NCBI GenBank assembly: GCA_013289785.1
Contig: JABCZE010000131.1
Coordinates: forward strand, 1 to 5,508
Source of the DNA: Vulcanimicrobiota bacterium
GTDB lineage: Bacteria > Vulcanimicrobiota > Vulcanimicrobiia > Vulcanimicrobiales > Vulcanimicrobiaceae
Reading direction: 5' to 3'
Length of the DNA stretch: 5,508 nt
This document shows positions 1-5,508 of this stretch, piece by piece; the stretch's first letter is position 1, and every line of letters begins with the position of its first letter. The notes below the pieces were generated by a model. The model was given only the letters and a program-made list of their open reading frames with translations, did no database searches and was not told where the DNA came from. Both the position numbers and the translations under genes were made by a program.

Positions 1-1
1 C

Positions 2-634
2 ATGATTAGAAAACAGATGGCCGCCGCGCTGGCACTCGCCGCGCTCGTGGTCGTGGCCTGCAGCGGCCATAACAACAACCCCATGCCGGGCAACGGCACG
101 ATGCTGACGCTCCCGGGAATCGGCAAAGACATCGTGATGTACGCGATGATGCCGAAAGACACCATTGGCGAGGAGCTGGGAAGCGCCGGGCTGGGAACCG
201 TGAAGTCGGTCCAATGGAAGGCGGACCTGAGTGGATTTACCCAGATGCAGTATTCGCAGTCGCTCGCCTTTCCGCCGGGCACGAAGATCACCATCCGCAA
301 CCTTTCTAAGACTACGACGCACACGCTCGACGTGGTGAAAGCTATTGCCAAGGCCCCGGCGATCTTTCCCAAGGACGTGACGCTTTCGAAGACGCCCAAG
401 GGCGATGGCAAGCTCGAGGCAGGCTACGCCAGCGGCGAGATCAAGCCGGGCGGTTCGGTGACCGTTACGCTGGTGAAGGAAGGCATCTACCTGATCGGCT
501 GCGCGTTTCACTATTCCAGCGGGATGAGAGACGTAATAGTCGTCAGCAAGACCGCCAAACCTGGGCCGCAAGCGACGGCGGCCAAGCCGACGGCTACGCC
601 GACCTGGAGCTCCGGATCCGGATGGGGCGGCTAA
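2..634 (+). CDS. Cupredoxin (plastocyanin-like) domain lipoprotein
   Basis: This 210-residue protein is probably an exported, lipid-anchored blue-copper electron carrier or copper-binding protein. Residues 1-19 form a signal peptide (basic MIRK, then an Ala/Leu/Val core) ending in the lipobox VVAC, with Cys20 as the predicted lipidated residue. Residues 21-35 are an Asn/Gly/Pro-rich linker. The cupredoxin domain covers about 38-182. His107 sits in a THTL segment, and Cys167, His170 and Met175 lie in GCAFHYSSGM. The C-x2-H-x4-M spacing is that of plastocyanin-type type I copper sites, so all four expected ligands are present. After the last beta strand (DVIVVS) comes a low-complexity tail rich in Pro, Ala, Thr, Ser and Gly (183-210), which may be exposed. 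The ATG at position 2 is supported by the signal peptide, but the ribosome site and promoter lie outside the window. The stop overlaps the stop of the convergent aminotransferase gene. The redox partner is unknown. Confidence 0.85.
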   Translation: MIRKQMAAALALAALVVVACSGHNNNPMPGNGTMLTLPGIGKDIVMYAMMPKDTIGEELGSAGLGTVKSVQWKADLSGFTQMQYSQSLAFPPGTKITIRNLSKTTTHTLDVVKAIAKAPAIFPKDVTLSKTPKGDGKLEAGYASGEIKPGGSVTVTLVKEGIYLIGCAFHYSSGMRDVIVVSKTAKPGPQATAAKPTATPTWSSGSGWGG

Positions 635-1746
635 GGAGAGTCCGGACAGGCGCTGAGCAGTTCCCCTAATCGCTGCATCGCGGCTGGATACCAGTCGCGG
701 CCGACGCCGAAGGCGATGCGGAAATGGTCCCGTACGCCAAAGCAGTCACCGGGCGCAAATAACAATCCGTGCGCGGCGGCACGATCGCAGAAACTCCGTG
801 AATCGGTTCCCGATACGAGCCACGGAAATGCGGTCATCCCGCCGCGCGGACGAACCCAACCGACGACCCCTGCGTGTTCGTCGAGCACTGGCTCCAAAAG
901 CCTAAGGTTCGTTTGCGCCACTTCGCGCGTGCGTTCGAGAATCGCCTGGCGATGACGGACGGCAATCTCCCCGAGAAACTCGGTGACCGGCGAATTCGAG
1001 ACCGTACAGTATTCGCGCGCGGTTAGATAGAAATCGCGTCGCCGTTTGTTCGGCTCGACGATCCAGCCGACGCGCAAGCCGCTTAGCGCAAATGCCTTCG
1101 ACAGATCTCCGACAACGGTAGCGCTTGCCAGGCGCGAGGCGCATGCCATGGCCGTGCCGTGATAAATCGGGTGGTAGACCTCGTCGCAGACGAGTTGAAC
1201 CCCGCGTTCTACCGCAAAGTCGTGAAGCGCCTCCATCGCTTCATCAGCGATAATGGAGCCCGTGGGATTATGCGGCGAGTTGACGAGGATGAGCTTCGTT
1301 TGAGAATCGGTAAGCCGGCGTATTTCGTCGAGGTCTATCTCATACAACGTTTCACGGCGCAATCGGTATTCCCGTACTTCCAAGCCGAGTGCCCGGGGCA
1401 CGGCGTTGTACGGAGGAAAACATGGCGCAGAAACGATGACGTTTGCGCCCGGCTGCGCGGCGGCCGAGAAGATGTGGCTCAAGGCTTCCGCGGCGCCCGT
1501 CATAACGAGAACGTGTTCCACTGGAACGCGCTGCATTTGCGCAATGGCCTCGCGTAGCTCCGTCGACCCGGCTGCTCTCGAATAAAGGACGTCGGACCGG
1601 AGCATGCGCTCGAGGCTCGACGGTCCGTCGAGCTCGAGCAGACTCCTCAGAGTCCAGGCCGGCCCCGTACTTCCACCCAGCGAAAACTCCGGCATGGACT
1701 CGGCATGCTCTTCGAGCCAGTCCTCGAGCAAGAATGATGTCAACAC
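631..1746 (-). CDS. PLP-dependent aminotransferase, class I/II (fold type I)
   Basis: A 371-residue cytosolic pyridoxal-phosphate enzyme, expected to transfer an amino group between an amino acid and a 2-oxo acid. Visible fold-type I landmarks in order are: TGAAEAL (83-89, cofactor phosphate loop), NSPHNPTG (156-163, Asn contacting the PLP ring), CDEVY (187-191, Asp to the pyridine nitrogen and Tyr to O3'), SKAFALSGLRVGW with Schiff-base Lys217 and phosphate-binding Arg225, and FRIAFG with Arg343 for the substrate carboxylate. All key residues are present, so it should be active. The substrate cannot be read from the sequence. The compact N-terminus faintly recalls capreomycidine-synthase-like aminotransferases, a weak impression only. 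The start is GTG at 1746; an in-frame TTG follows directly, and no ATG, GTG or TTG lies in frame between it and the upstream gene. The ribosome site is weak (GGAA, 11 bases upstream). It is the last gene of the - strand run, 40 bases after the membrane protein gene. Confidence 0.88.
   Translation of the reverse strand: MLTSFLLEDWLEEHAESMPEFSLGGSTGPAWTLRSLLELDGPSSLERMLRSDVLYSRAAGSTELREAIAQMQRVPVEHVLVMTGAAEALSHIFSAAAQPGANVIVSAPCFPPYNAVPRALGLEVREYRLRRETLYEIDLDEIRRLTDSQTKLILVNSPHNPTGSIIADEAMEALHDFAVERGVQLVCDEVYHPIYHGTAMACASRLASATVVGDLSKAFALSGLRVGWIVEPNKRRRDFYLTAREYCTVSNSPVTEFLGEIAVRHRQAILERTREVAQTNLRLLEPVLDEHAGVVGWVRPRGGMTAFPWLVSGTDSRSFCDRAAAHGLLFAPGDCFGVRDHFRIAFGVGRDWYPAAMQRLGELLSACPDSP
1608..1639. 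repeat. Inverted repeat inside aminotransferase gene
   Basis: GCTCGAG (1608-1614) pairs with CTCGAGC (1633-1639), and CTCGAC (1616-1621) pairs with GTCGAG (1627-1632). This leaves a single bulged G at 1615 and a five-base loop at 1622-1626: 13 pairs, nearly all strong. It lies about 35-46 codons into the aminotransferase and encodes a Leu-Glu-Leu-Asp-Gly-Pro-Ser-Ser-Leu-Glu stretch. It could simply result from GC-biased Leu/Glu codons, or it could form an mRNA hairpin. There is no T-run, so it does not look like an intrinsic terminator. Confidence 0.6.
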
Positions 1747-1786
1747 GCGGCGTTGGATTCCAGAATGCCCCCCGAAATTCCGGGCC

Positions 1787-2545
1787 CTAAGGCTCGGGCT
1801 GCGTTGCCGCGCCTTCCATGAGGCGCTGGACAGTCTGCAACGGCGCTAGGTTGACCCGGATAAGGCCGCGCTGCGGCCGGTCCAGGTCGAGAACGAGGCC
1901 GAGAGCAAGCGCAAGCACGATCGCAAAACAAACCTTGAAAACGATCGCGCGCTGTCCTCGCCGGCCGAACCCATAGCCCATCATTGCCGATGCAATGAAT
2001 GCGATCAGCAGGATCCAGATGATGACGACGTCGGGAATATGCGATCCGAGGACCGCCGCCTCTTCGGTGCTCAACGCGATCGTGTCGTTGAGCGACGTGA
2101 TGAACAGCGGCACCATCGTGGAGTGCGGATCCTCGTGTGCGGCTCGTATTGCAAGGCTCCAGAGATCGCGCTGGATCTCGGTCGATTTCTCCTGCGCGGC
2201 GGCACGTTGCTCTGGTTGAGCGTCGGCCTGCGCAAACGCAATTCTTTGCGCGCCGTAGCGGCGCAGGTCGCTCCGTGCCGCCGCGGCCGTCTTGGCATCG
2301 AGCAGCTTCGCGCGAAGGAACGTCGTGCCGAGCGCTGCGGATTCACGCACCAACGTTGCGCGCCGCGCATCGTAACGGCCGAGACTGAGTGCGAACGAGA
2401 ACCCCAGAAGAAGGGCGAGGATCGTAAAAGCCGCCCCTTGCACGACGGCCGCCGGATCTTGGCCGGCGGTTTCAACTCCTTTACCGCGGCCAAGCCGAAA
2501 CCCAAGCTCGTTCATGGCGAAAATCAGGAGCGCCGCGCCCAGCAT
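1787..2545 (-). CDS. DUF4239 (bestrophin-like) integral membrane protein
   Basis: A 252-residue inner-membrane protein of the uncharacterised DUF4239 family, whose fold is described as bestrophin-like; transport or channel activity is not established. Predicted membrane segments are about 1-17, 34-56, 171-193 and 200-220. Between segments two and three is a soluble helical region (57-168) rich in Ala, Arg, Glu and Gln. Family hallmarks I recognise are the GFSFALSLGRYDARRATLVRE run after segment two, an ESAALGTTFLRA helix, and LDLDRPQRGLIRV (219-231) after segment four. The ATG at 2545 has no visible ribosome site and leaves the first helix short. The reading frame stays open upstream to the peroxidase stop at 2591 and reads LNLIPTWAI just before the ATG, which resembles the N-terminus of family members. 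The true start may therefore be CTG at 2572 or ATT at 2575. It lies between the peroxidase and the aminotransferase in one run of genes, with no evident functional link. Confidence 0.8.
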   Translation of the reverse strand: MLGAALLIFAMNELGFRLGRGKGVETAGQDPAAVVQGAAFTILALLLGFSFALSLGRYDARRATLVRESAALGTTFLRAKLLDAKTAAAARSDLRRYGAQRIAFAQADAQPEQRAAAQEKSTEIQRDLWSLAIRAAHEDPHSTMVPLFITSLNDTIALSTEEAAVLGSHIPDVVIIWILLIAFIASAMMGYGFGRRGQRAIVFKVCFAIVLALALGLVLDLDRPQRGLIRVNLAPLQTVQRLMEGAATQPEP

Positions 2546-2590
2546 GATCGCCCAGGTCGGAATTAGATTCAGAATCGTTCGCCTGGCTGA

Positions 2591-3346
2591 CTAGGCGTCG
2601 AGATCTCCCAACCAGCGCAACGCACTCAGACTTGGCATGAAACAGTATTCTCCGCCGCGCGTGACGACGAATCGCGGCAACGCCGCAAGGACCCTTCGGA
2701 TAGGCCTTCGCGGAATGGGAAAGACCGCGCCTTCTTCCGGGGCGCCGGCGATCGGATCTCGCTCGGATGCGCCGCCAAAAAAAGCGCTGTCGTTCATCCA
2801 CTCGGACTGGACGAACTCGAATTGACGGACGAGATTCGCACCGACGAAAGCGAACATGAGGCCTCGATCTGCACCGTCATCCTCGAGAACGCCCTCAGGC
2901 AGAGGGGGCCCGTACGCCGTGCCGCGCCGAATCATTCGATGAATTCGTGCGACGCCGGCGACGTCGGCATCGCGCGGGTTCACTCGCCGAATGTGCGAGC
3001 CCAGCGGCGTTTTGTACCCGAGCGGATCGTCTGCCTTGAACGAGAAAGCGTTGTTCTTCGCCGGGTCGGCACCAATTGCGGAATCGTCGTGAACCGGACA
3101 CGTTGCGAGTGGAGCTCCGCTGCGCCAGCGTCCCATCATCTTTGCCGCCAAGAACTCCTCGTCAGCGGCATTCGACGCATTTGCCTTGAGATAACGGCGA
3201 AATGCGGCGACCCGCTGGTGCAGCTTTCTAAAAACGATGTATGTTCCGTTGCGACCCAGGACCTCGGGTTGCGGGACCGCCGGTATGCCGCCGTACTCGT
3301 CGGTGTATCCGAGAACGAACTCGCCCGGTTTTAGCGGAACCTGTGC
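2591..3346 (-). CDS. DyP-type peroxidase, C-terminal fragment (frameshifted)
   Basis: This frame continues the peroxidase for 251 residues after the shift. It begins AQVPLKPGEFVLGYTDEYGG and contains PQPEVLGRNGTYIVFRKLHQ, both conserved in the family. The probable proximal heme ligand is the His of PLGSHIRRVNPRD (codon at 2993-2995). The distal Arg is expected in IRRGTAYGPPLPEGVLEDDG, about 22 residues later. It ends with LPRFVVTRGGEYCFMPS and a short LRWLGDLDA terminus. The segment has no ATG, GTG or TTG of its own until TTG at 3151, so independent translation would lose about 65 more residues, including the stretch just after the join. It is best read as the second half of the gene starting at 3912. 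The TAG at 2591-2593 is in the same frame as the following membrane protein gene. Confidence 0.8.
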   Translation of the reverse strand, partial: AQVPLKPGEFVLGYTDEYGGIPAVPQPEVLGRNGTYIVFRKLHQRVAAFRRYLKANASNAADEEFLAAKMMGRWRSGAPLATCPVHDDSAIGADPAKNNAFSFKADDPLGYKTPLGSHIRRVNPRDADVAGVARIHRMIRRGTAYGPPLPEGVLEDDGADRGLMFAFVGANLVRQFEFVQSEWMNDSAFFGGASERDPIAGAPEEGAVFPIPRRPIRRVLAALPRFVVTRGGEYCFMPSLSALRWLGDLDA

Positions 3347-3912
3347 GGGTTGGTTCCGGGGATGCCGCTGCCTTCGATCGCCGGATGGCTGATGCCGTCC
3401 TTAAAACCAAACGGCTCGGTCTCGTTGGGAAGCGCGTAGCAATCTTGTCGCCAGATCGGCGTGATCCCGGGAGCGTTCTGATACGTTGCGCGAGCCCGGC
3501 CAACCGCTTCTTCCAGATGCACCGCATCGGTCGAGATTCCCGTTAGCACGACGTGAACGTCGCTCGTGCCAAGCGGCTTCTCCCAATGTTCGGGGTCATT
3601 CTCGCCGGCATCGTGCAACTGTCGCGCGCGAGCGGCCATGCCTTGACGGAAAGGCAGCGAAAAACTGTCGAGCGAAGGCTGCGGAACCCCGAGGCGTTCG
3701 AGCCCGGCAAACGTGAGCGACGCGCTCACCCAAGTATCGCGCGCCGGGCTCTGTGGATGGGCCGCCGAGGCGACGACCTCGCTCAGACGGCGCATCAGCG
3801 CCCGGCCGGCAATGCGATCGTCGATTCGAAGGAGGATATAGGTGGCCGCAAATGGAGTGGGCCGCGGTCGCAGCACTCCGCTTTGAATGTCGTCGAGTTC
3901 GAGAGGTGTCAT
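3331..3912 (-). CDS. DyP-type peroxidase, N-terminal fragment
   Basis: This frame gives 193 residues starting with MTPLELDDIQSGVLRPRP, a typical start for cytosolic DyP-type peroxidases. Residues 1-189 match the family. The last four (His-Arg-Phe-Arg before TAA) are out of frame and come from the frameshift. GFKDGISHP (169-177) is the GxxDG signature; Asp172 is the expected distal catalytic acid that assists H2O2 cleavage. IEGSGIPGTNP (179-189) is also a conserved family stretch. As it stands this product lacks the proximal heme His and distal Arg and should not bind heme productively. The ATG at 3912 is six bases after the stop of the 338-residue gene, so translation is probably coupled; no strong ribosome site is visible. 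Confidence 0.8.
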   Translation of the reverse strand: MTPLELDDIQSGVLRPRPTPFAATYILLRIDDRIAGRALMRRLSEVVASAAHPQSPARDTWVSASLTFAGLERLGVPQPSLDSFSLPFRQGMAARARQLHDAGENDPEHWEKPLGTSDVHVVLTGISTDAVHLEEAVGRARATYQNAPGITPIWRQDCYALPNETEPFGFKDGISHPAIEGSGIPGTNPHRFR

Positions 3913-3918
3913 CGTCGC

Positions 3919-4935
3919 TTACTTCGTCGCGAGGTTTTTCCAGAATCGTGTCAGGCTCTCGTCGCCGCCGAAGAGCGTCGTGAAGATCGTCGAGTCCGCA
4001 AACAGAATGTCGCCGGCGCGCTTGCCCGTGGGCGGCATCCAGAGAAACATATTGATCTCTTTGTTCCCGGCCTCCGTAAACGGATGTGGCTTCGAAAGGT
4101 CTATCGGTTGACGGGCAAGCACATGAACGCCTTTGGGATTCTCTTCGGTCAGCGCGTAGTGCGGCAGGTGCATGTGGAAGACAAACGACGATACCCCCGT
4201 CAGCCAGCCGCGCGTATCTAAATCGTTGGCGGCTACGATCGGGACCGGGCGCGTCGTGCCGGGATGCGTCGCCGGTCGCAGCCCGTAGCGGTTTTCGACG
4301 GGCACGCCGAGCCCTTTCATCAGCGAGCGCACGTATTTCGTGAAGCGCTGCTGTCGCGGCACGAGCGCGTCGCCGTGATGGTAGTACTCCATATCGCGAA
4401 CCTTTAAATCCGGCGATGAGCCGACGTCGTGATGGGGCCCGAGGACCAGACAGGTTCCTTCGCGACTCAAGAAGTTCTCGAGCGCCGCGACCTCTCCGGG
4501 CGTTGCTTCTTCCTCTGCGACCATGTGGTCGAGGCCGAAGATCATGAGCGTGTCGGTATCGGCTAATATGCGCTCGTCGATCGGCAGTCTCTGGCCGGCC
4601 TGGTCGACGCGTTGGTAGACGGCCACCGCGTTGCCGGTAGCCTCCTCGACGGCATTTTGGAAGTTCACCAGTGAGAGATGGAACAGTTCGAGCGTTCCCG
4701 CGATTCCTTGTAAGAACATCTTCTCCGAAAAGTCGTCCTTTTCGTAGGCCGGCCAGGCGACGCGCCGGACCTCGGTCAGCGTCGAAAAGCGATTGTCGAG
4801 CTGGGCTACGTTCCGATTGGCCTCAAACGGATAGCTCCAGGTCCAATAAACGCTGAACCTGCGCTTTCCCGGCTCGTACTTTCGCGGCACGTGAGGCTGG
4901 TTGTAGGTCCTACCCAATGGTGCAGTCGTACTCAT
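3919..4935 (-). CDS. Histidine-rich hypothetical protein, 338 residues
   Basis: I do not recognise this protein. It has no signal peptide or membrane helix, so it is probably cytosolic. Residues 1-30 are basic and Pro-rich. The middle region, DTDTLMIFGLDH (126-137) followed by EVAALENFLSREGTCLVLGPHHD (148-170), has the alternating strand-helix-strand pattern of class I glutamine-amidotransferase-like folds such as ThuA or GldG-type domains. GDILFADSTIFTTLFGG near 308-324 recalls the late GDS strand of such domains. The fold is an inference from pattern only. There is no Cys-His-Glu triad that I can assign. It contains 13 histidines, with clusters at 168-169, 186-187 and FHMHLPHY (254, 256, 259), so metal binding is conceivable. 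The ATG at 4935 has a good ribosome site (GGAG, seven bases upstream) and lies three bases after the oxidoreductase stop. The peroxidase gene starts six bases after its own stop. The tight placement suggests joint expression with both, and perhaps a shared task. Confidence 0.75.
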   Translation of the reverse strand: MSTTAPLGRTYNQPHVPRKYEPGKRRFSVYWTWSYPFEANRNVAQLDNRFSTLTEVRRVAWPAYEKDDFSEKMFLQGIAGTLELFHLSLVNFQNAVEEATGNAVAVYQRVDQAGQRLPIDERILADTDTLMIFGLDHMVAEEEATPGEVAALENFLSREGTCLVLGPHHDVGSSPDLKVRDMEYYHHGDALVPRQQRFTKYVRSLMKGLGVPVENRYGLRPATHPGTTRPVPIVAANDLDTRGWLTGVSSFVFHMHLPHYALTEENPKGVHVLARQPIDLSKPHPFTEAGNKEINMFLWMPPTGKRAGDILFADSTIFTTLFGGDESLTRFWKNLATK

Positions 4936-4938
4936 GTC

Positions 4939-5508
4939 TTATCTCCGCGCGGCAAGACGCCGCAGTCCGTCGAGTGCCGCATATTTGTAAGCGTAGGTGT
5001 ACGTCGGCGTATTGAACGACATCGTCGCCAACGTATCGAGCGTCCCGCCGCAGCGAATCGCCATCTGACCGATTCCGACGATTTCCGAAGCGATCTCGCC
5101 GATGCAATGAACGCCGACGAGCCTCCGGTCCTCGGTTTGAAAGATCAACTTGAGCAGGCCGCCGCGCCCCGCAATAGCGCCGCGCGGCGTAAACGCGAGG
5201 TCGGCGCGGCCGACCTCGTAGCTCAATCCGCGCTCGCGACACGCCTCCTCCGTAAGGCCCGCCCCCGAGAGTTCCGGCATGCCGTAGATTGCCGAAACCG
5301 GCGTCGGATCCACATTCCCTTCGAAGGGAATCCCGAAAGCGGAACAGACGGCGGCGCGTCCCTGCTCCATTGCGATCGAGGCCAACGTGGGTTTGAGAAC
5401 GTCCCCGGCCGCGTAGATGCCGTCGGCCGACGTCCGAAAACCATCGTCGACTTCGATACGTCCGCGCGCATCGACGCGCACGCCGGCTCCCTCCAGCCCT
5501 AGATTTTC
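4939..5508 (-). CDS. sthA: Soluble pyridine nucleotide transhydrogenase-like flavoenzyme (C-terminal part)
   Basis: This is the last 189 residues of a gene that runs off the right edge; the frame is open from 5508. It belongs to the FAD-dependent pyridine nucleotide-disulfide reductase family. TSADGIYAAGDV near the visible start is the second FAD-binding motif, with Asp at visible residue 36. The rest is the C-terminal dimerisation domain, with GVHCIGEIASEIVGIGQMAI. At the end, where lipoamide dehydrogenases carry the catalytic HAHPTLSE His-Glu pair, this protein has FNTPTYTYAY, with Asn in place of His. That pattern (FNxPT) is typical of SthA, which moves hydride between NADH and NADPH without a redox disulfide. 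A mercuric-reductase-like or other family member is possible, because the N-terminal CxxxxC region is outside the window. It is the first visible gene of the - strand run, with three bases before the next start. Confidence 0.75.
   Translation of the reverse strand, partial: ENLGLEGAGVRVDARGRIEVDDGFRTSADGIYAAGDVLKPTLASIAMEQGRAAVCSAFGIPFEGNVDPTPVSAIYGMPELSGAGLTEEACRERGLSYEVGRADLAFTPRGAIAGRGGLLKLIFQTEDRRLVGVHCIGEIASEIVGIGQMAIRCGGTLDTLATMSFNTPTYTYAYKYAALDGLRRLAARR
4943..4946 (-). promoter_or_regulatory. Ribosome binding site (GGAG) for the 338-residue protein
   Basis: On the - strand the sequence reads GGAG-ATAAGAC-ATG. The GGAG core is seven bases from the start at 4935 and lies within the last codons of the upstream oxidoreductase gene, whose TAA is in the spacer. 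This fixes the start of the 338-residue protein and points to coupled translation. Confidence 0.65.

Larger units (their letters stand above)
2591..3912 (-). pseudogene. DyP-type heme peroxidase, disrupted by one-base frameshift
   Basis: Taken together, two adjacent reading frames give a full dye-decolorizing peroxidase of about 440 residues, which would use H2O2 to oxidise phenolic or dye-like substrates through heme. The first frame (3912 to about 3347) carries the N-terminus and the distal GxxDG motif. The second (from about 3346 to 2591) carries the proximal heme His, the distal Arg and the rest. The join is at AAC CCG CAC, where homologs read on as Asn-Pro-x-x-x-Pro-Leu-Lys. Adding one C to the CCC run (GGG at 3347-3349 on the + strand) restores an uninterrupted protein through NPAQVPLKPGEFVLGY. 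No Tat or Sec signal is present, so the intact protein would be cytosolic. The C-terminus ends right after the conserved core, with no encapsulin-type targeting tail. Either the gene is newly broken or the sequence has a homopolymer error. The absence of any other damage makes the second, or a very recent mutation, likely. Confidence 0.85.

Noticed and set aside
1747..1786. Weak hairpin (CCCG...CGGG) in the gap before the aminotransferase
   Set aside because: Only four pairs before a mismatch and no T-run; too weak to call a terminator or regulatory element.
2039..2566. 175-residue open frame on the + strand
   Set aside because: It is antisense to the well-supported DUF4239 gene; Arg-rich and without domain features.
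2591..2650. Encapsulin cargo tail on the peroxidase
   Set aside because: Some DyP enzymes are encapsulin cargo, but this protein ends directly after its conserved core with no targeting extension, and no encapsulin gene is in the window.
2822..3334. 170-residue open frame on the + strand
   Set aside because: It is antisense to the C-terminal half of the peroxidase, which carries strong family motifs.
3331..3360. Programmed ribosomal frameshift in the peroxidase
   Set aside because: No canonical slippery heptamer or convincing downstream structure is visible; a lost C in a C-run explains it more simply. Not fully excluded.
3553..4221. 222-residue open frame on the + strand
   Set aside because: It lies antisense across the peroxidase and 338-residue genes, has Arg-rich composition typical of GC-rich shadow frames, and shows no recognisable domain.
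4891..5502. 203-residue open frame on the + strand
   Set aside because: It is antisense to the transhydrogenase-like gene, whose conserved motifs are clear.
1..5508. tRNA, rRNA, CRISPR array, insertion sequence or attachment site
   Set aside because: Coding sequence fills nearly the whole window; I saw no direct repeat series, transposase motifs, terminal inverted repeats or tRNA-like cloverleaf.

Overview
This window is GC-rich, tightly packed bacterial DNA. It holds no RNA genes, mobile elements or CRISPR array that I can see. One lipoprotein gene lies on the + strand at the left edge. It converges on a run of five genes on the - strand that fill the rest of the window. The organism cannot be named from this sequence. 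The high GC, the plastocyanin-like lipoprotein, the dye-decolorizing peroxidase (DyP) and the bestrophin-like membrane protein would suit an aerobic soil-type bacterium. A little-cultured phylum such as Eremiobacterota/Vulcanimicrobiota is possible, but that is a guess.

Layout. Positions 2-634 (+) encode a lipoprotein with a complete type I copper ligand set (His107, Cys167, His170, Met175). Its stop codon overlaps the stop of the last - strand gene in the four bases CTAA, so no intergenic terminator fits there. Reading the - strand in transcription order: (1) 5508-4939, the C-terminal part of a flavin disulfide-reductase-family enzyme, most like soluble pyridine nucleotide transhydrogenase (SthA), cut by the window edge; (2) 4935-3919, a 338-residue, histidine-rich cytosolic protein I do not recognise, perhaps with a class I glutamine-amidotransferase-like (ThuA/GldG-like) fold; (3) 3912-2591, a DyP-type peroxidase split by a one-base frameshift near 3347-3349; (4) 2545 (or about 2572) to 1787, a four-helix membrane protein of the DUF4239/bestrophin-like family; (5) 1746-631, a fold-type I PLP aminotransferase starting with GTG.

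How they may work together. The gaps between the - strand genes are 3, 6, at most 45, and 40 bases, so they probably form one operon whose promoter lies beyond the right edge. The first three have a redox flavour (nicotinamide nucleotide balance, an unknown His-rich partner, a heme peroxidase). The membrane protein and aminotransferase have no obvious link to them.

The points most worth a second look are the peroxidase frameshift, the unrecognised 338-residue protein placed directly before the peroxidase, a probable non-ATG start for the membrane protein, and a strong inverted repeat inside the aminotransferase gene. I see no convincing evidence of a wholly new system. The peroxidase plus unknown-protein pair is the best candidate for one.
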